Source of the DNA: Syntrophaceae bacterium UBA6087
GTDB taxonomy: Bacteria; Desulfobacterota; Desulfomonilia; UBA1062
Length of the DNA stretch: 23,715 bases
NCBI GenBank assembly: GCA_002448235.1
Contig: DIXF01000004.1
Span: 1-23,715, forward strand
Reading direction: 5' to 3'
Below are positions 15,531 through 23,710 of this stretch, piece after piece. The notes under the pieces were generated by a model. That model saw only the letters and a program-made list of their open reading frames with translations. It was not told the origin of the DNA and searched no databases. How positions within the stretch are numbered: position 1 is the first letter of the stretch; every line of letters starts with the position of its first letter. The translations under genes and the position numbers were made by a program.

Positions 15531-16874
15531 GTGAGTAGCTTTGAAATGATAAAGGAATCTATCCTTGCTTCCGTTCCCGGAGATTCTGAAAGGGCTCTTA
15601 TAGAACAGATCGAGATCTCCGAAGAGGGAGGCACCATATTCATCGGGTGTCCGAACGCCTTTTCCCACAAGTACTTAAGCAAACAGTACAAGGATCTTAT
15701 CGTCAAGTCTGTCCGGACGGCCCTGCAGCGGGCCGTTGAAGTGGACTTCTCCATCTGCGCAAAGAAAAGCCGGAGGTGCGGGGAGCCCGACCGGGAACAG
15801 CCCATTCAGATGACCTGGCCTGCGATCGCCCCTGCCTCGCCTTCAAACGGGCTGAACAGCAATTTCACCTTTGAGGAGTTCGTGGTGGGGAGAAGCAACG
15901 CCTTTGCCTTTGAAGCGGCAATGGCCATCACCGAAGAAGAAGCAAGCAGATACAACCCGCTGTATTTTTACTCGGATATCGGGCTGGGCAAGAGCCATAT
16001 AGCCCATGCCATCGGCAACCGCATGGCAGCTTCGGGAAAGGCGCTGAAGGTCAGATACACCACGGCAAGGGACTTCTCCCAGGACTATGTCAGCAGCATC
16101 AGGAACAACGCCATGGACAAGTTCGAGACGGTGTACAAGCCGTCGAGCCTCGACATCTTCTTTATCGACGACGTGCATCTCTTTAAAAACAAGGAAAAGA
16201 CCCAGATGGAGCTTTGCCACGTGATCGACGATCTCATCACTGCCGGTAAGCAGGTCATCCTCTCGGGTTTCCGTCCGCCCAGCTCCATGACGCAGCTCGA
16301 TAAGGGCCTGCGCTCCAGATTTTCTTCAGGCCTTGTCATCGACATCAAGAGGCCCGATAAAACCACGAGGGAAAGGATCGTCCGCCATAAGGCTATGAAG
16401 AACGGCGTTACCCTGCCCGAAGAAGTGGTCGAGTTCATCAGCTCCAGCGTGCTCGGAAGCGTCAGAGAGCTCGAGAGCGCGGTGCTGACCACGGTGGCCA
16501 TGAGCACGCTCATGAAGCGGCAGATCACCCTGAACCTGGCAAAAGAGCTCCTGGAAGGCACCCTGGAGAAGCATCAGACAATCACCGTCGACTATGTCCA
16601 GAATTTCGTTGCAAGCAATTTCGCTATCTCGAAGGAGGCACTGGTCTCTCCCTCAAGGAAAAAGGAGATCGCTTATCCCAGGCAGGTGGCGATCTTTTTC
16701 TCAAGGAGATATACGGCCGAGTCTCTCCAGAGCATCGGCGACTCCTTCTCCCGCAAGCACTCCTCCGTCATTCACTCCCTGGAGACTATCGACAACGCGT
16801 ACAAACAGAACCTCAAGGTAAAGAGGGAAATCGATTTTCTCGTAGAAAAATTCGAGACTGAAACAGGCGTATAG
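15531..16874 (+). CDS. dnaA: DnaA-family replication initiator, divergent
   Basis: 447 residues; DnaA is the ATP-dependent origin-binding and -melting initiator. Domain I is visible at 1-75 (IFIGCPNAFSHKYLSKQY). The AAA+ core has Walker A SDIGLGKS (148-155), Walker B FFIDDVH (210-216), arginine finger R263 in RSRF, and sensor-2 GSVREL (309-314). Domain IV has YPRQVAIFFSRRYT (382-395) and the signature IGDSFSRKHSSVIHS (402-416). In most DnaA proteins that signature reads FGGRDHTTV; here the base-contacting Asp is absent and Thr is Ser. Walker A is also atypical (GGVGLGKT usual). Start GTG 15531 follows GGGGG. No dnaN or recF is adjacent. It may be a paralogue, or the main DnaA of a lineage with an altered signature (Desulfovibrio-type DnaA is also divergent there). 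Confidence 0.85.
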   Translation: MSSFEMIKESILASVPGDSERALIEQIEISEEGGTIFIGCPNAFSHKYLSKQYKDLIVKSVRTALQRAVEVDFSICAKKSRRCGEPDREQPIQMTWPAIAPASPSNGLNSNFTFEEFVVGRSNAFAFEAAMAITEEEASRYNPLYFYSDIGLGKSHIAHAIGNRMAASGKALKVRYTTARDFSQDYVSSIRNNAMDKFETVYKPSSLDIFFIDDVHLFKNKEKTQMELCHVIDDLITAGKQVILSGFRPPSSMTQLDKGLRSRFSSGLVIDIKRPDKTTRERIVRHKAMKNGVTLPEEVVEFISSSVLGSVRELESAVLTTVAMSTLMKRQITLNLAKELLEGTLEKHQTITVDYVQNFVASNFAISKEALVSPSRKKEIAYPRQVAIFFSRRYTAESLQSIGDSFSRKHSSVIHSLETIDNAYKQNLKVKREIDFLVEKFETETGV

Positions 16875-16896
16875 AAAGAGTCCAGCAGCCGGAAGA

Positions 16897-16950
16897 AAGG
16901 GCCGGGGCGTGGATGGGTTGATCCGGCATCCAGGCCTCGGCCCTTGTTTG
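16897..16950. terminator. Bidirectional terminator between convergent genes
   Basis: AAGGGCCGGGGCGTGGATG (16897-16915) pairs with the segment CATCCAGGCCTCGGCCCTT (16927-16945), a 19-bp stem with one mismatch and one G-U pair. TTGTTTGCTTATTT follows on plus, and CCCTTTCTTCC-type pyrimidines follow on minus. It ends both the DnaA-family gene (stop 16874) and the OmpA gene (stop 16952). Confidence 0.85.
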
Positions 16951-16951
16951 C

Positions 16952-17698
16952 TTATTTCTTGAGCTTGGGCATGAGGATTATTTCCATGCGGCGGTTCTTG
17001 GCGCGGCCTTCCGGGGTGTCGTTCTCGGCAACGGGGCGGTATTCGCTGAATCCGGCTGCGCTCACGAGCTTCGGATCGACCCCGTCGGCCAAGAGGATCT
17101 TCACCACCGAGATGGCGCGGGCAGCGGAGAGCTCCCAGTTGGTCGGATAGGTCCTGGCCAGCATGCCCCCGATCTGGACGTTATCGGTGTATCCTGCCAC
17201 GATGACCTCCTGATCTTCGGTGTTCTTGAGCACGTCCGCAACCTTATGGAGCGCATCGACACCTTCCTTTTTCACGTCGGCCTTGCCGGAATCGAACAGG
17301 ATGGATTCCACCATGGTCAGGGTGAGCCTGCCCTCGAGCTCCTTGAGCGCGACCTGCTTGGATGCGAGCTCGGACTTCATGGCTTCCTGCATCCGGGTAA
17401 AGGCATCGCTCTGTTCCCTGACCTTCATCTCCTTCTCTTTGAGCTCTGCTTCCTTGGCCTGGAGCCGGCCTTTGACGGTTGTCAGCTCGCTTTCCCTTGA
17501 TGAAAGCTCACCCTCTTTCATCTGAACCTGCTCGCGGCACTTGCTCAGCGCAGCCTGGCAGACCGAGTTTTCAGTATTGAGCTGCGCGATCATCGATTTC
17601 TGCTCCGATGTCTCCACGCGAAGCTGCTTGAGCTCCGCACACCCTGTCAGTGATAAAACAAACAATACCGCAAAAGCTCCTGTCAGCACCCGATTCAT
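16952..17698 (-). CDS. OmpA-family peptidoglycan-binding lipoprotein with coiled coil
   Basis: 248 residues. The lipobox LTGC (17-20) makes it an outer-membrane-type lipoprotein. Residues 25-125 are a long heptad-rich coiled coil (EGELSSRESELTTVKG and similar). Residues 127-245 are an OmpA_C domain that grips peptidoglycan: SILFDSGKADVK, the GYTDN loop with D172, NWELSAARA with R194, and the closing NRRMEI (235-240). D172 and R194 correspond to the diaminopimelate-binding pair of this domain. ATG 17698 has AAAGGAG upstream. The gene starts 40 bases after the DAHP synthase stop on the same strand and shares its promoter, although the functions are unrelated. It probably tethers the outer membrane to the wall. 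Confidence 0.92.
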   Translation of the reverse strand: MNRVLTGAFAVLFVLSLTGCAELKQLRVETSEQKSMIAQLNTENSVCQAALSKCREQVQMKEGELSSRESELTTVKGRLQAKEAELKEKEMKVREQSDAFTRMQEAMKSELASKQVALKELEGRLTLTMVESILFDSGKADVKKEGVDALHKVADVLKNTEDQEVIVAGYTDNVQIGGMLARTYPTNWELSAARAISVVKILLADGVDPKLVSAAGFSEYRPVAENDTPEGRAKNRRMEIILMPKLKK

Positions 17699-17738
17699 AC
17701 CATGTCACTCCTTTCACCAGAGGCGCAATGCGTTCGCC

Positions 17739-18767
17739 TCACGCCGCCTCCGCGAGCCTTTTCACGAAGTCCGCTGTTTCCTTCCAGCCAAGGCACGCAT
17801 CGGTAATGGACTTCCCGTAGATGTTTTCTCCGATCGTCTGCGCGCCCTCCACCAAATAACTCTCGACCATCAGCCCCTTTATCATGTCCCGCAGAAGCGG
17901 GTTGTACTTCCTGCTCTGCATGATCTCCATGCCGATGCGGGGCTGTTCCCGGTAATCCTTGTTCGAATTTGAATGGTTCGTGTCCACGACGATCAGGGGG
18001 CAGTTCAGGGTCCGCTCCATGTATGCCCTGGCCACGCTCAGGAGGCTTTCATAGTGGTAATTGGGGATATTCCTGCCATAAGGATCCAGAGCCCCGCGCA
18101 GTATTGCATGGGTATACGGATTGCCCGAAGTCTTTACCTCCCACCGGTTGTAGATGAATATATGAGACTGCTGCCCTGCATAGATCGAATTCAGCATTAC
18201 GGAGACGTCGCCGCTTGTGGGGTTTTTCATGCCCGCAGGCACGGTCATACCGCTCACCGTGAGGCGGTGCTGCTGGTTCTCCACGGACCTGGCGCCTATC
18301 GCGACATAGCTCAGGAGGTCCTGGAGATAGGGAAGGTTGCCCGGATAGAGCATCTCATCGGCAGCCGAAAGATTGGATTCCCGCAAGGTCCTGATGTGCA
18401 TGTTCCGGATGGCGTTGATCCCCTCCACCATGTTCGGTTTTTTGTGAGGGTCGGGCTGATGGACCATGCCTTTGTACCCTTCTCCTGTGGTCCTGGGCTT
18501 GTTGGTATAAATCCGCGGGATAAGGAGAAGCCGTTCCTTCACCTCGTCCTGGAGCCTGGCCAGCCGGGAGACGTATTCGCACACCGCGTCTTCGTTGTCG
18601 GCAGAGCACGGCCCGATAACCAGGAAAAACCGGTCGCTTTCCTTCTGGAATATGGCCCGGAGCTCTCCGTCTCTTTCCTCTTTTACTTTTGCCAGCTCAC
18701 GGGGCAGAGGAATGGACGCTCTGATCTCTTCGGGGCTCGGTATTTCCCTGATATATTCGAAGCTCAC
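17739..18767 (-). CDS. 3-deoxy-7-phosphoheptulonate (DAHP) synthase, class I
   Basis: 342 residues, close to the 350 of E. coli AroG. It condenses phosphoenolpyruvate with erythrose 4-phosphate, the first step of aromatic amino acid synthesis, in the cytoplasm. Hallmarks are VIGPCSADN (phosphate/metal site), the KPRTTGEGYKG loop, SVENQQHR, AGMKNPTSGD, and VVDTNHSNS, where E. coli has a DCSHANS-type motif. The start is GTG 18767, supported by GGAGG eight bases upstream and a family-like N-terminus. A clean promoter and palindromes lie just upstream, suggesting regulation at transcription. Feedback specificity (Phe, Tyr or Trp type) cannot be assigned safely, so no aroF/G/H symbol is given. Confidence 0.94.
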   Translation of the reverse strand: MSFEYIREIPSPEEIRASIPLPRELAKVKEERDGELRAIFQKESDRFFLVIGPCSADNEDAVCEYVSRLARLQDEVKERLLLIPRIYTNKPRTTGEGYKGMVHQPDPHKKPNMVEGINAIRNMHIRTLRESNLSAADEMLYPGNLPYLQDLLSYVAIGARSVENQQHRLTVSGMTVPAGMKNPTSGDVSVMLNSIYAGQQSHIFIYNRWEVKTSGNPYTHAILRGALDPYGRNIPNYHYESLLSVARAYMERTLNCPLIVVDTNHSNSNKDYREQPRIGMEIMQSRKYNPLLRDMIKGLMVESYLVEGAQTIGENIYGKSITDACLGWKETADFVKRLAEAA

Positions 18768-18782
18768 GGTGCTGTCCTCCGG

Positions 18783-18799
18783 AACCGATTCAATCGGTT
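18783..18799. promoter_or_regulatory. Palindromic operator candidate before the DAHP synthase gene
   Basis: AACCGATT-C-AATCGGTT is a perfect 8+1+8 palindrome. Read on the minus strand it lies from about +4 to +20 relative to the predicted start, and ends next to the GGAGG ribosome-binding site. That is a classic repressor-operator position. It does not match the TyrR or TrpR consensus I know. As RNA it could also form a short hairpin. Confidence 0.55.
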
Positions 18800-18809
18800 A
18801 TTATCAAAA

Positions 18810-18838
18810 ATGATATGCCATACATCACGAACGGTCAA
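18810..18838 (-). promoter_or_regulatory. Sigma-70-type promoter of DAHP synthase and OmpA lipoprotein genes
   Basis: On the minus strand -35 is TTGACC (complement of 18833-18838) and -10 is TATCAT (complement of 18810-18815). The spacing is exactly 17 bases and each differs by one base from consensus. The predicted start, near 18803, gives a leader of about 36 bases. Confidence 0.7.
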
Positions 18839-18841
18839 GAC

Positions 18842-18855
18842 CGGGAAATTTCCCG
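18842..18855. promoter_or_regulatory. Perfect palindrome upstream of the -35 element
   Basis: CGGGAAATTTCCCG is a perfect 14-bp palindrome four bases beyond the -35 of the DAHP synthase promoter, a position suited to an activator. The rest of the divergent region up to 19138 shows no gene and no further clear signal, apart from an AT-rich stretch near 18965-19010 that may hold the promoter of the RCC1 lipoprotein gene. Confidence 0.45.
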
Positions 18856-19138
18856 CACGCAGCTCACAAAGACACGGTCCTTGTCTTCTCCGGGCTCACG
18901 GAGCGCCCGCGTTGTTCCGGTTGAGATCGTAAGCATTCATATTCAAAGGCGAAAAAAAGAGTTGCCTGGTTAAATTATTTCCTCCCTCTATTACTATTAT
19001 AGATTCATATGCAATGTTCTGCTGCAGCCCGGATGACCCGGAAAACTCCGGTGTACGGTTCACTGCTCGCCCTCAGACAGAGGAATGGATGCCGATACAT
19101 GGGCTCCGGATCGTCCCCTTTGGAGTAAGGAGGTTAGT

Positions 19139-21487
19139 ATGAGAAAAAATATGACGCTCAGGCGATCTCCCTCGATCGGTTTTCCGCTCGTGCTCGTTCT
19201 GCTCGCAGTTTCTGTCCTGGCAGGGTGCGGGGCCGAAGGGGACGGAGAAGTAGAGGGCAAAACCGATGCCGAGGCTATAGCGGCCCCCGTTCTCATAGCT
19301 CCTGCAGACGGATCGTCCTTTACGGACGGCAATCCGGTTTTTGACTGGGGAGATGTTTCCGGAGCAACCGGATATGCAATCCAGATAAGCACCCTGAACG
19401 ACTTCAGCCTCATGATCTTTGATCAGCAGGTTTCCGAGTCGTCTTTTCCCTTCTCCGGCCGGGCACTGGGCGCCGGGAATTATTACTGGAGGGTGATGGC
19501 CCTTGACGATTCTTCCGGGATGAGCGAGTGGAGCGCTGTCTTTGCCTTCTCCGTTGTCCGGGGCGGGACAGCAGTGACACCACCTGTCCTCCAGTCCCCG
19601 GTAGACAAGGGTACCACCGAAGACACGACCCCGGACTTCGAATGGGAAGACGCGGCAGGGGCCACCGGATACCAACTTCAGGCAGGCAGCTCGCCCGACT
19701 TCGCATCGGTTTCTATAGATACGACGGTGAGCGTTTCGCGGTATGCCTTCTCTGCCGACCCGCTCGGCCTGGGATCGTACTACTGGCGGGTCCGGGCGCG
19801 AGGCGGATCGGAAACATGGAGCGAGTGGAGCAGTCCATTCTCATTCACCATCGTGAGCACCTCGGTGGATACCGAGCCGCAGGCCGTCATCATCGAGCCT
19901 TCCGGAGACCTGACGATACTTGCCGGAGGCTCTGTAGATTTTGCCGGAGCAGTGACCGGGGGCGACGGCGAGATTGCCTTTTTATGGGATTTCGGAAACC
20001 ATCTGACGAGCACGGAGCTGGATCCGGCCGCGGTCACCTTTGATGCGGAGGGGACATACACCGTTCAGTTCATCGCTGTGGACATGGACGGCGACGAGTC
20101 GACCAGCCGGGTCGTCATCACGGCAAGGGACGAAGTGCCTGTCCTCATCGCTCCGGATGACGGATACTCGTCGACGGACGGAGTCATGAGCTTTTCCTGG
20201 AGCGCGGTAGATGCTGCGGCATCCTATCTCCTATCCCTGGAAATAAACGGTTCCGCCGTTTATCATTCCTCGACAGCCGGCTCGCAGACGGTCAGCGGCC
20301 TTTCGCCGGGGAATTATACCTGGAGCGTCTGTGCCGTAGATTTGCTGGGAAACAGGGGGAGGTGGTCTGCATCACGATCCTTTACCGTCTCTGCTGCACC
20401 CCCTTCCACCTGGTTCATGGTGTCGGCCGGGCAGAGCCATACCCTTGGCATCAGGGAATCCGACAGGAGCCTCTGGGCATGGGGGAGCAATGCCGGGTGC
20501 CGGCTCGGAGTCGGGCTGCCGGTTGAATACAGCGCCGTCCCTCTGCCGGTCGGCGACCCGGGAGCACGATGGAAATACATATGTGCAGGCGATCATATGT
20601 CATTCGCCATCCGGGAGAGCGGGTCGCTCTGGGCCTGGGGAGAAAATCTGTACGGGGCGCTCGGGATCGGCGAAGATTATGTGGGTACGCTGCAATGCAT
20701 ACCGGTGAGAGTAGGAGGCCACTCGCGCAACTGGGTGGCGGTCGATTGCGGGTACGGGCATGCCGCAGCCATTACCGAGGAACGGGAGCTCTTTGTATGG
20801 GGCGACAACTCCGAGGGGCAGCTCGGGGACTTCAGGGCCGAACCCCGGCGCGCCATCCCGGAGCGGCTTGGGGAGGACAGCTGGAGAACGGTCAGTACCG
20901 GGAGGGATCACGTATTGGCCATCAGGACTGACGGAACGCTCTGGGGGTGGGGCCAGAACCGGGGAGGCGAGCTCGGGGACGGTTCGGACATTTCGAAGGA
21001 CACCCCGGTCCAAATCCTGACAGGAGTCGGTGCAGAGGATAACTGGCAATCGGTTTCGGCAGGATATTACCACAGCTTGGCGATAAGAGGCTCGGAGCTG
21101 TGGGGCGCAGGCTCCAACGGCAGGGGGCAGTTGGGCGGCGAGCCGTACGATCGCAGGCTTTCATTCCAGAGGCTCGTTGACGATGCCGGGTTTGTCTCCG
21201 CGCAAGCAGGATATTTTACCACATTTGCCCTGAAACCCGACGGGTCGCTCTGGGGCATGGGGGAAAACGAGAATGGACAGATGGGGTATGGCGATACGGC
21301 AACGAGGAGGCCTTTCACTCTCCTGAACGGTGACGGCTCCTGGGTGCAGGTCTCCGCCGGCGACACCTATACCATGCTCCTGAGGTCGGACGGTTCTTTA
21401 TTCGGCACAGGCAATAACGAGGCCGGAAAGCTCGGCGACGGCACTGTGGTCAATCGGTCCTCACCGGTGATCGTAACCATCCCCTAA
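19139..21487 (+). CDS. Lipoprotein with Fn3-like and PKD domains and a seven-repeat RCC1 propeller
   Basis: 782 residues from ATG 19139, chosen for AAGGAGG five bases upstream and the signal sequence (an earlier in-frame ATG at 19085 lacks both). The lipobox VLAGC gives C30. Two Fn3-like units (48-140 and 147-240) each end in YYWRV...WS..F.F. A PKD-like domain follows (248-330, FLWDFGN...TYTVQFIAVD), then a third Fn3-like unit (333-418). From 424 to the end are seven RCC1 repeats, each with the core SAG-x-x-H-x-x-A-I-R...LW-x-WG-x-N-x-x-G-x-LG, enough for one complete seven-bladed propeller. Bacterial RCC1 proteins are mostly of unknown function; a surface recognition or adhesion role is inference. 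The GNAT-deacetylase gene starts 55 bases downstream on the same strand, with no terminator between. Confidence 0.85.
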   Translation: MRKNMTLRRSPSIGFPLVLVLLAVSVLAGCGAEGDGEVEGKTDAEAIAAPVLIAPADGSSFTDGNPVFDWGDVSGATGYAIQISTLNDFSLMIFDQQVSESSFPFSGRALGAGNYYWRVMALDDSSGMSEWSAVFAFSVVRGGTAVTPPVLQSPVDKGTTEDTTPDFEWEDAAGATGYQLQAGSSPDFASVSIDTTVSVSRYAFSADPLGLGSYYWRVRARGGSETWSEWSSPFSFTIVSTSVDTEPQAVIIEPSGDLTILAGGSVDFAGAVTGGDGEIAFLWDFGNHLTSTELDPAAVTFDAEGTYTVQFIAVDMDGDESTSRVVITARDEVPVLIAPDDGYSSTDGVMSFSWSAVDAAASYLLSLEINGSAVYHSSTAGSQTVSGLSPGNYTWSVCAVDLLGNRGRWSASRSFTVSAAPPSTWFMVSAGQSHTLGIRESDRSLWAWGSNAGCRLGVGLPVEYSAVPLPVGDPGARWKYICAGDHMSFAIRESGSLWAWGENLYGALGIGEDYVGTLQCIPVRVGGHSRNWVAVDCGYGHAAAITEERELFVWGDNSEGQLGDFRAEPRRAIPERLGEDSWRTVSTGRDHVLAIRTDGTLWGWGQNRGGELGDGSDISKDTPVQILTGVGAEDNWQSVSAGYYHSLAIRGSELWGAGSNGRGQLGGEPYDRRLSFQRLVDDAGFVSAQAGYFTTFALKPDGSLWGMGENENGQMGYGDTATRRPFTLLNGDGSWVQVSAGDTYTMLLRSDGSLFGTGNNEAGKLGDGTVVNRSSPVIVTIP

Positions 21488-21542
21488 GGCGTGTTCTCTT
21501 TATGCAGAACGGCTGACAGGGTGTCCGGTCCGGAGATCAGGC

Positions 21543-23303
21543 ATGTTTCGCATTCATAAGGTATATGACGACAGCCTCCCGTCCGAAAGGGAGGCCATAG
21601 CCCAGGTGCAGGACATCCTGAGGACGGAGTTCAGGGGTCTGCACGAATGCGACATCGTGAAGCTGCCCCATACGCTGAGAAACCCTTTCAAGTATCGATT
21701 CCGCTCCATCCTGTTCGTGGCGGACGATTCCCACGGAAATGTGAAGGGATTCGCCGTGCTGCTCCACGCACCCGACATCGGGTTCTGCTTTCTCGACTAC
21801 GTGTCGGCGGGCCGCGGCATGTCCGGGGGCGGAATTGGAGGCGCACTTTACGAGAGGGTCAGGGACGAGGCCCGTATCCTCGGGACGATGGGACTCTTTT
21901 TCGAAGCCCTGGCGGACGATCAGAAGTTCTGCAGCGACAAGACGCTCATCAGGCAGAACAGGTCGAGGATGCGCTTTTATGAGCGGTACGGAGCGCGGCC
22001 GATAATCAACACCGCCTATGAGACGCCAATGGTCGAAGGAGACAAGTGCCCGCCCTACCTGGTCTACGATCCTCTGGGCAGGGACGCGCCGCTGTCGGCA
22101 GAAAGTTTAAGAAAGGTGGTGCGGGCGATCCTGGAGCGGAAATACGGGTCGTGCTCGCCGCCCGGATATATCGACATGGTGGTGAATTCCATCAGAGACG
22201 ATCCGGTAGGGGTCAGGCCTCCCCGGTATGCCGTTGCCGGCCAGGCCGCCATACGCAAGGGAGCCGGATGGTGCATAGACAGGTGCATCGGCCTGGTGAT
22301 CAATGACAGGCATGAAATCCACCATGTGCGCGAACGGGGGTATGTCGAGGCCCCGGTAAGGATAAGCTCGATCCTCAAAGGGATAGAGAGCCTGGATATA
22401 TTCGAAAAGAAAAAACCCCGGCATTATCCCGAAAAGCTTATCAAGAAGGTCCATGACGCGGAGTTCGTGGAGTACCTCAAGAGGATGTGCAGCAGGCTCG
22501 AGAAAGGGCCGTCCGTCTATCCGTATGTGTTCCCGGTCCGGAACACCACCAGACCGCCGCACGATCTTCCCATCCGTGCCGGATACTACTGCATCGACAC
22601 CTTCACGCCGCTCAACAGGAACGCCTATATCGCGGCCAAGCGGTCGGTCGACTGTGCTCTCACCGCTGCAGCAATGCTTCTCGAAGGGTACCGTCTGACG
22701 TACGCCCTTGTCCGTCCGCCGGGCCACCATGCCGAATGGAAGGCCTTCGGGGGTTTCTGCTATTTCAACTCGGCTTCGGTGGCTGCGGATTTCTTGAGCG
22801 CCCACGGCAAGGTGGCAGTCCTCGACATCGACTACCATCACGGCAACGGAACCCAGGAGATCTTCTACGAGCGCTCCGATGTCCTCACCATATCGATCCA
22901 TGGCGCACCCGACATCGCCTACCCCTATTTCAGCGGGTTCCGCGACGAGCGGGGAAGAGGGGCAGGGCAGGGGTACAACGTCAATTATCCCTTACGGGAA
23001 GATATCGGCGGCGAGGAGTACCGGAAGGTCTTGAGCAAGGCGCTGCGCAAGGTCGTCAGGTTCAGGCCGAAATTCCTCGTGCTGCCGTTCGGCCTGGATA
23101 CGGCAAAGGCCGATCCGACCGGAACGTGGAGCCTGACCGAGAAAGATTTCGAAGCCAACGGCAGGCTCATCGGGGCCCTGCATCTCCCCACGGTCATCGT
23201 CCAGGAAGGCGGCTACCGGATAAGGTCTCTCGGAGCAAACGCACGGCATTTTTTCATCGGCCTCTGGGAGAGTGCCTGCTCCCGGATGATAAAAGAAAGC
23301 TGA
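21543..23303 (+). CDS. GNAT acetyltransferase fused to histone-deacetylase-like (acetylpolyamine amidohydrolase) domain
   Basis: 586 residues. The N-terminal half (about 1-180) looks like a GNAT N-acetyltransferase. It has the hydrophobic strand SILFVADDSHGNVKGFAVL, then LDYVSAGRGMSGGGIGGALY (84-103) carrying the acetyl-CoA pyrophosphate loop, and RFYERYGARP near 144-153. The C-terminal half (about 235-580) is a zinc hydrolase of the arginase/deacetylase superfamily. It has PPGHHAE (H395, H396), DIDYHHGNGT (428-437, with D430 and H432 as zinc ligands), D519 in FGLDTAKADP as the third ligand, and the transition-state Tyr558 in EGGY. All catalytic residues are present. Such domains remove acetyl groups from acetyl-lysine, acetylpolyamines or similar amides. 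The two domains have opposing chemistries in one chain. The ribosome-binding site (GGAG) is modest. The gene likely follows the RCC1 lipoprotein gene in one transcript. The substrate is unknown. Confidence 0.88.
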   Translation: MFRIHKVYDDSLPSEREAIAQVQDILRTEFRGLHECDIVKLPHTLRNPFKYRFRSILFVADDSHGNVKGFAVLLHAPDIGFCFLDYVSAGRGMSGGGIGGALYERVRDEARILGTMGLFFEALADDQKFCSDKTLIRQNRSRMRFYERYGARPIINTAYETPMVEGDKCPPYLVYDPLGRDAPLSAESLRKVVRAILERKYGSCSPPGYIDMVVNSIRDDPVGVRPPRYAVAGQAAIRKGAGWCIDRCIGLVINDRHEIHHVRERGYVEAPVRISSILKGIESLDIFEKKKPRHYPEKLIKKVHDAEFVEYLKRMCSRLEKGPSVYPYVFPVRNTTRPPHDLPIRAGYYCIDTFTPLNRNAYIAAKRSVDCALTAAAMLLEGYRLTYALVRPPGHHAEWKAFGGFCYFNSASVAADFLSAHGKVAVLDIDYHHGNGTQEIFYERSDVLTISIHGAPDIAYPYFSGFRDERGRGAGQGYNVNYPLREDIGGEEYRKVLSKALRKVVRFRPKFLVLPFGLDTAKADPTGTWSLTEKDFEANGRLIGALHLPTVIVQEGGYRIRSLGANARHFFIGLWESACSRMIKES

Positions 23304-23626
23304 ACGGCACCTGAGACGTGTGAGTCTGAGGCCATTGTTTTCCCGGCACCTTGGATCTCCAGCTGATACAGTTATTGCAGGCTGAACTGAGATAGCTACA
23401 CGAGGTCGTCGGTCCATGACACCAGCCATCAGCATCAGGCCGTTGATGGTACAATGATGTTGTACACAGAGAAAACAATGATCCCGAAGCCGCAGGCGGG
23501 GCATTCCATATATGTCCCACATAGAGAAATGTAAGGAAAAAAATCTTTGATTTAAGATCATTTCATGATTTTCCGATCAGCCAAATTGCATCAGTAATAA
23601 CAATTATTATTCAGGCAGGGGACATC
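23304..23626. other. Intergenic stretch after the fusion gene
   Basis: No convincing gene. An imperfect hairpin just after the stop (CTGAGAC...GTCTGAG, 23312-23331) followed by TTGTTTT may be a weak terminator. A 6+5+6 inverted repeat, GTACAA-TGATG-TTGTAC, lies at 23449-23465. The last 100 bases are AT-rich, with TAATAA-CAA-TTATTA near 23595-23609. They may hold a promoter for a gene beyond the window. Confidence 0.45.
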
Positions 23627-23710
23627 ATGAAAAATGCTACGAGAGAACTCTTTTTAAGACCACTCATGCTTCAGGAAAATCAGGTTGTTTTAGGGCCTGT
23701 CATCAAATAG
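23627..23710 (+). CDS. Doubtful 27-residue ORF at the window edge
   Basis: ATG 23627 follows CAGGGGAC, a passable ribosome-binding site, and opens a frame reading MKNATRELFLRPLMLQENQV... that stops at TAG 23708. No family is recognised. It could be a genuine small peptide, the 5' end of a gene broken by a frameshift, or chance. Confidence 0.25.
   Translation: MKNATRELFLRPLMLQENQVVLGPVIK

Noticed and set aside
17973..18932. A 319-codon open frame on the plus strand
   Set aside because: It lies antisense to the DAHP synthase gene, whose motifs are unmistakable on the minus strand; the plus-strand protein has no recognisable features.
19085..19138. An 18-codon extension of the RCC1 lipoprotein
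   Set aside because: It would displace the signal sequence, while AAGGAGG lies directly before ATG 19139.
22487..23314. A 275-codon plus-strand frame inside the fusion gene
   Set aside because: Arg- and Gly-rich out-of-frame shadow of the deacetylase domain.
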